Assembly: GCA_041608535.1 (NCBI GenBank)
Contig: JBFISM010000022.1
Coordinates: 1-34,403 of the forward strand
Length of the DNA stretch: 34,403 nt
Source: JBFISM01 sp041608535
GTDB taxonomy: Bacteria; Actinomycetota; Acidimicrobiia; Spongiisociales; UBA5794
Reading direction: 5' to 3'
The notes under the pieces were generated by a model. That model worked only from the letters and a program-made list of their open reading frames with translations, was not told the origin of the DNA and did no database searches. Position numbers and translations under genes: made by a program. Positions 31,737-34,403 of this stretch are shown piece after piece (the first letter of the stretch is position 1; every line of letters starts with the position of its first letter).

Positions 31737-32228
31737 ATGGCTGATGACATCACTGATACGGTGGCCCCCGAGGCGTTGACACCGGATGTGGTCGACGACC
31801 CCTCCGAAGAGGACGATGAGGGTCGCACCACCACGATCCATGAGCCCTCGAAACTGATCCGAATCGCATCGATGACCCGGGCGATGCTCGACGAAGTGCG
31901 GCAGGCCCAGCTCGATGAACCCGGTCGGCGTAGGCTGTCGGAGATCTACCAGAGCACGCTCGAGCAGCTGAAGTCATCGCTCGGACCGGAGCTGACGGAG
32001 GAGCTGGAGAGCATCTTCCAGCCGCTCGAAGCAGGCACGGCCACCGAATCGGAGCTGCGTATCGTGCAGGCGCAGCTCGTCGGCTGGCTGGAAGGGCTGT
32101 TCCACGGCATCCAGGCGTCGCTGGTCAGCCAACAGGCGGCCGCTGCAGCGCAACTCGAGGAGATGCGCCGCCGCCGTGCGCTCGAGGCGTCGCAGATGAC
32201 CGCCCCGGGATCGGGTCAGTACCTCTGA
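31737..32228 (+). CDS. bpa: Bacterial proteasome activator Bpa
   Basis: A 163-residue ATP-independent activator of the actinobacterial 20S proteasome. Bpa forms a ring that docks on the proteasome and feeds it partly unfolded proteins. An acidic, disordered N-terminus (to ~35) is followed by a helical bundle: KLIRIASMTRAMLDEVRQAQ, EIYQSTLEQLKSSLGPELTEEL, and the near-invariant ELRIVQAQLVGWLEGLFHGIQ. The C-terminus ends GSGQYL; the terminal GQYL inserts into the proteasome alpha-ring pockets. The match to mycobacterial Bpa (Rv3780) is clear in the core and the tail. Its presence implies prcA/prcB elsewhere in the genome. Single gene, own promoter likely. Confidence 0.96.
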   Translation: MADDITDTVAPEALTPDVVDDPSEEDDEGRTTTIHEPSKLIRIASMTRAMLDEVRQAQLDEPGRRRLSEIYQSTLEQLKSSLGPELTEELESIFQPLEAGTATESELRIVQAQLVGWLEGLFHGIQASLVSQQAAAAAQLEEMRRRRALEASQMTAPGSGQYL

Positions 32229-32229
32229 T

Positions 32230-32272
32230 CGTTGGTTTGCGGTTGGCTGCAGATCACTGGCGCAACCAATCG
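32230..32272. terminator. Imperfect inverted repeat after bpa
   Basis: CGTTGGTTTGCG (32230-32241) can pair with CGCAACCAATCG (32261-32272), eleven base pairs with two single-base bulges and a 19-base loop. It begins one base after the bpa stop. No U-run follows, so a terminator role is only a guess. Confidence 0.3.
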
Positions 32273-32527
32273 TATCTGACGTAATTCGTCGCCGTATAGC
32301 GGTGATCTTTGCGTCTGCAGACCGAAAATCGGAGGTCTGAGCGACTCACAGTATCCACTTTCGGGCGAGATTCCTCTGGATAATGTGGGTCGATTGCCCT
32401 ATCCTTCGAGTTCCGGCGGTGGTCAGGGTCGTGGGGATTCTCACCCTTTGTGTCAAAGGAACAAACCACGCCCTCACCACGTTGACTGGGTGCGAGTGCT
32501 GAGAGAGAGAAAGCAGGGACACCAAAG
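32273..32527 (+). promoter_or_regulatory. Leader/promoter region of whiB with small hairpins
   Basis: This gene-free stretch precedes whiB. It contains CAGACC/GGTCTG (32318-32323 with 32334-32339) and CCTTTG/CAAAGG (32445-32450 with 32454-32459), both perfect 6-bp arms. GATAAT at 32379-32384 could be a -10 box, giving a leader of ~135 bases; TTGACT at 32482 has no matching -10. WhiB-family genes are often autoregulated, and long leaders are common. Confidence 0.4.
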
Positions 32528-32809
32528 ATGGTGATGGCCTTCAGCGATTTGATGTGGGAGCCCGATGAGGAGTGGCGCGACGACGCCGCGTGTGCGGGTT
32601 CTGACAACGACGCCTTCTTCCCCATCGGGGAGGACGAAGAAGCCGCCGCCGCCGCCAAGGCGGTGTGCGCCGTCTGTCCCGTACGTGAGGCGTGCCTGCA
32701 GTACGCCCTCTTTACCAACCAGACCGAGGGCGTCTGGGGTGGCATGACCGGTCCCGAACGTCGTCGCTTGCGTCGCCGGTTGCGCGAACGCCAGCGGCGC
32801 GCTTCCTGA
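32528..32809 (+). CDS. WhiB-family iron-sulfur transcription regulator
   Basis: A 93-residue actinobacterial WhiB protein. The four cluster cysteines are C22 (DDAACAGS), C47 and C50 (CAVCPV) and C56 (REACLQ), in the family pattern C-xn-C-x2-C-x5-C, so a redox/NO-sensitive 4Fe-4S cluster is expected. GVWGGMTGPERR is the beta-turn that contacts the primary sigma factor. A basic tail RRRLRRRLRERQRR serves in DNA binding. The FFPIG segment resembles the WhiB1/WblE subgroup, but I do not assign a subgroup firmly. ATG at 32528 follows AGGGA by eight bases; an ATG two codons later is possible. It is followed after 10 bases by a MerB-like gene, probably on the same transcript. Confidence 0.95.
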   Translation: MVMAFSDLMWEPDEEWRDDAACAGSDNDAFFPIGEDEEAAAAAKAVCAVCPVREACLQYALFTNQTEGVWGGMTGPERRRLRRRLRERQRRAS

Positions 32810-32819
32810 TCCCTCACGG

Positions 32820-33485
32820 TTGGTCGCCGGTCTATCGAGGTCCGACAGCCGGCTCCGTTACCACGTCTATCGCCATTTCGAGCTGACCGGGCGCGCTCCG
32901 ACGATCGAGGACCTTCCGCGCTTCGGTGACTCCGACGATCCCGACGCGGAGTCTTCGTTGCGCGTTCGATTGTTGCGGCTCCACGAGGCGCATGCCGTCG
33001 TGCTGGAGAACGACGGCACCATCCGCATGGCGCTGCCCTTCTCCGCACGCGACGTGGGCTACGCGGTTCGCCGGGGGGACGGAACCTGGTGGGCCAATTG
33101 CGCATGGGATGCGCTGGCCCTCCCTCGACTGATCGGCGTAGATGCCGTCATCGAAGCTTCCTGGTTGGATGACCGCAGTCCGGTCGATCTCGCCGTGAAG
33201 GACGGGACGCTCACCAGCTTCGACGGATTCGTGCATTTTGCGCTTCCGGCACACCGCTGGTGGGACGACATCGTGGAGACCTGACGCACGATCCGGTTTC
33301 TCCGGTCGGAGAACGCAGCCCCGCCTGGCGGCGCCGTCGTCCCACTCGATGTGCTGTGGGCGCTGTCAGCGGAGTGGTACGCCGGGCGGCTCGAACCGGA
33401 CTACCAACCACCTTCCCTCGACGTCTACCAGGCGATGCTGGTGCGCAACGGGCTCCGTGGCGACTTCTGGCGGCTGGCCGGCTGA
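32820..33485 (+). CDS. Alkylmercury-lyase (MerB)-like protein, candidate selenoprotein (TGA at 33282 read as Sec155)
   Basis: Read through one in-frame TGA, this gene encodes 221 residues like MerB organomercurial lyase. An N-terminal winged-helix part (LRYHVYRHFELTGRAPTIEDL) is followed by WWANCAWDALALPRLIGVDAVI. C94 and D97 here have the C-x2-D spacing of MerB Cys96 and Asp99. The segment FALPAHRWWDDIVET then meets TGA as codon 155, 61 residues after C94; in MerB, Cys159 lies 63 after Cys96. Past the TGA the same frame continues RTIRFLRSE, PLDVLWALSAEWYAGRLEPD and NGLRGDFWRLAG, then a normal TGA at 33483. A SECIS-like hairpin follows the first TGA. Without Sec insertion the product would end at residue 154, losing the active site. 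TTG start, 10 bases after whiB. The alternative is a nonsense mutation. Confidence 0.7.
33282..33316 (+). promoter_or_regulatory. SECIS-like stem-loop after the in-frame TGA
   Basis: TGA 33282-33284 is followed by a 6-bp stem UUCUCC/GGAGAA (33298-33303 with 33308-33313) capped by the four-base loop GGUC (33304-33307). Counting U of UGA as 1, the loop GG lies at 23-24 and U at 25. In E. coli fdhF, GGUC of the loop lies at 22-25, preceded by the bulged U17; here a U at 16 can bulge between the upper stem and two further G-C pairs (33295-33296 with 33314 and 33316). Nineteen bases separate UGA and loop, within the bacterial range. Confidence 0.6.
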
Positions 33486-33495
33486 TCGCTCCTGC

Positions 33496-34005
33496 TCAGC
33501 TCTCCGTGATGGTGACTTTCTCGATCACGATGTCCTCGAGTGGCCGATCCTGCGCCCCAGTGGCGGTGGCTGCGATGGCGTCGACCGTCGCCATACCGTC
33601 GGCCGTCTTTCCGAAGATCGTGTAGCTGTGAGGTAGCCCGGTGTCAGTGTGGCAGATGAAGAACTGCGAGCCGTTCGTGTTGGGACCGGCGTTCGCCATG
33701 GCCACCGTTCCCCGGCTGTAGTCGCCGGTGCCTTCCAATTCGTCGCGAAAGCGGTAGCCGGGTCCGCCCCGTCCCGTTCCGGTCGGGTCACCACCTTGGA
33801 TCATGAATCCCGATATGACCCGATGGAAGATCACGCCGTCGTAGAAGCCGTCGCGTGCCAGGAACACGAAGTTGTTCACCGTGATCGGCGATCGCTCCGG
33901 AAGGAGCTCGATCGTGATGTCGCCCTTGTTGGTCTCCAACACCGCGGTGTACGTCTTGTCCAGGTCGATGGTGAACTCCGGCGGCGCCGAGTACTGCTGT
34001 CCCAT
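33496..34005 (-). CDS. Peptidyl-prolyl cis-trans isomerase, cyclophilin type
   Basis: A 169-residue cytoplasmic cyclophilin that speeds proline isomerisation in protein folding. The domain starts TYTAVLETNKGDITIELLPE and contains the signature FYDGVIFHRVISGFMIQGGDPTGTGRGGPGY, with the catalytic Arg in FHRVI, then GTVAMANAGPNTNGSQFFI and a late GKTADGMATVDAI. No signal peptide. The ATG at 34005 has AAGGA upstream and leaves a ~15-residue lead; the open frame further upstream runs into the repeat region. Convergent with the MerB-like gene, with only 10 bases between the two stops, so reading through the TGA at 33282 fills what would otherwise be a 211-base gap. Confidence 0.94.
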   Translation of the reverse strand: MGQQYSAPPEFTIDLDKTYTAVLETNKGDITIELLPERSPITVNNFVFLARDGFYDGVIFHRVISGFMIQGGDPTGTGRGGPGYRFRDELEGTGDYSRGTVAMANAGPNTNGSQFFICHTDTGLPHSYTIFGKTADGMATVDAIAATATGAQDRPLEDIVIEKVTITES

Positions 34006-34075
34006 GTGTCGTCCTTGCTCGAAGACCAGCGAGGCTACCGCGTCCACCGCCCCACGACGTCTGTCCGCCGAAACG

Positions 34076-34141
34076 CGAGCCCGCAGGGCTCGGAGGACGG
34101 GGCGCCTCGGCTGTGGCGAGGCGTTGCATTTGCTGCGCAAA
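34076..34141. repeat. Cluster of three perfect hairpins
   Basis: Three inverted repeats follow one another: CGAGCCC/GGGCTCG (34076-34082, 34086-34092), CGCCTCG/CGAGGCG (34103-34109, 34117-34123) and TTTGC/GCAAA (34129-34133, 34137-34141). They lie in the 398-base gene-free stretch right of the cyclophilin gene. Possibly a structured RNA or terminator array; nothing specific is recognised. Confidence 0.45.
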
Positions 34142-34181
34142 CTGCGGGCATGAGTCTGTCACACCGCCGGGGGGGCAGACA

Positions 34182-34274
34182 TTGCCCCTCGGTGGTGGTC
34201 AGAAGCGGCGGCGTTTGGTTGTCTTGAACGGGGCAAGCTCGTGGTGGTTGGCTCTTCGCCTGGTGGCTCATCGC
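34182..34274. repeat. 93-bp direct repeat, copy 1
   Basis: Matches copy 2 (34311-34403) at 90 of 93 positions, period 129 bases. Each unit holds TTGCCCC near the start and GGGGCAA (34230-34236) as an internal inverted pair. Its last 25 bases are the dispersed motif also seen upstream of pheA. Confidence 0.9.
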
Positions 34275-34277
34275 GGT

Positions 34278-34304
34278 GTGACCCGGGTCCGGTTCCCGGG
34301 TCAC
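34278..34304. repeat. Perfect 10-bp palindrome in the spacer between the repeats
   Basis: GTGACCCGGG (34278-34287) and CCCGGGTCAC (34295-34304) pair perfectly around a seven-base loop, within the 36-base spacer between the two 93-bp repeats. Confidence 0.8.
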
Positions 34305-34310
34305 TGGAGT

Positions 34311-34403
34311 TTGCCCCTCGGTGGTGGTCAGAAGCGGCGGTGTTTGGTTGTTTTGAACGGGGCAAGCTCGGGGTGGTTGGCTCTTCGCCTGGTGGCTCAT
34401 CGC
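34311..34403. repeat. 93-bp direct repeat, copy 2 (reaches the window end)
   Basis: Second unit of the tandem repeat, with GGGGCAA at 34359-34365 pairing with TTGCCCC at its start. The window stops exactly at the end of this unit, so the array may continue. Confidence 0.9.

Noticed and set aside
32820..33284. MerB-like gene as a complete 154-residue protein ending at the first TGA
   Set aside because: The product would lack the second catalytic residue and the C-terminal third, while the same frame continues with family-like sequence. Kept as the alternative explanation of a nonsense mutation.
34035..34400. Minus-strand open frame encoding a 43-residue repeated peptide
   Set aside because: It has no recognisable domain and crosses a hairpin cluster; the repeat is better explained as non-coding. 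Mentioned in the repeat finding because two of three differences are silent.
34182..34403. CRISPR array
   Set aside because: Only two units of 93 bases with a single 36-base spacer that is itself palindromic; repeat length is far outside the CRISPR range and no cas genes are near.
1..34403. tRNA, rRNA, insertion sequences or prophage genes
   Set aside because: No cloverleaf, rRNA segment, transposase, integrase or phage structural gene could be recognised; gaps between genes are short.

Overview
The window is GC-rich, gene-dense bacterial DNA with GTG/TTG starts, many 4-base ATGA/GTGA gene overlaps, and TANNNT-type -10 boxes a few bases before several start codons. A WhiB regulator, the bacterial proteasome activator Bpa, a fused 2-oxoglutarate metabolism enzyme (Kgd), an EtfD-like membrane Fe-S oxidoreductase and a short deazaflavin-nitroreductase-like protein together point to an actinobacterium. 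The mix would suit Acidimicrobiia or a relative, but the lineage is an inference.

Layout. Positions 1-1860 (minus): thioredoxin-like lipoprotein, CcdA/DsbD-type membrane protein and the start of an MFS transporter. 2074-4260 (plus): EtfD-like oxidoreductase. 4361-6171 (minus): methyltransferase and NAD(P)-binding reductase pair. 6245-16669 (minus): BMP-type lipoprotein, CoA-binding protein, nucleoside-type ABC transporter (ATPase plus two permeases), purine nucleoside phosphorylase DeoD and kgd; together these read as nucleoside uptake and phosphorolysis leading into central carbon metabolism. 16785-20731: queuosine-precursor transporter-like protein, prephenate dehydratase, YCII protein, universal stress protein, TerC-like membrane protein and a thioesterase.

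20914-24535 (plus) is an accessory-looking four-gene cassette with overlapping genes: a DNA methyltransferase with an extra C-terminal domain, a small unknown protein, a putative PD-(D/E)XK-like nuclease and a six-helix membrane protein. It looks like a restriction-modification or related defence module. 24502-27201 (minus) holds DUF547, a short deazaflavin-nitroreductase-like protein and NhaA. 27284-32228 (plus) holds a CaCA-type antiporter, PolX, a membrane-anchored sulfite-oxidase-like molybdoenzyme and Bpa.

The most striking observation is at 32820-33485, just after whiB. An alkylmercury-lyase (MerB)-like gene is interrupted by an in-frame TGA at 33282. The frame continues for 66 family-like codons, the TGA falls where MerB has its second catalytic cysteine, and it is followed at the right distance by a stem-loop with a GGUC apex resembling a bacterial SECIS. 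This reads as a candidate selenoprotein. After a cyclophilin gene, the window ends in a hairpin-rich, tandemly repeated non-coding stretch; part of that repeat recurs upstream of pheA.
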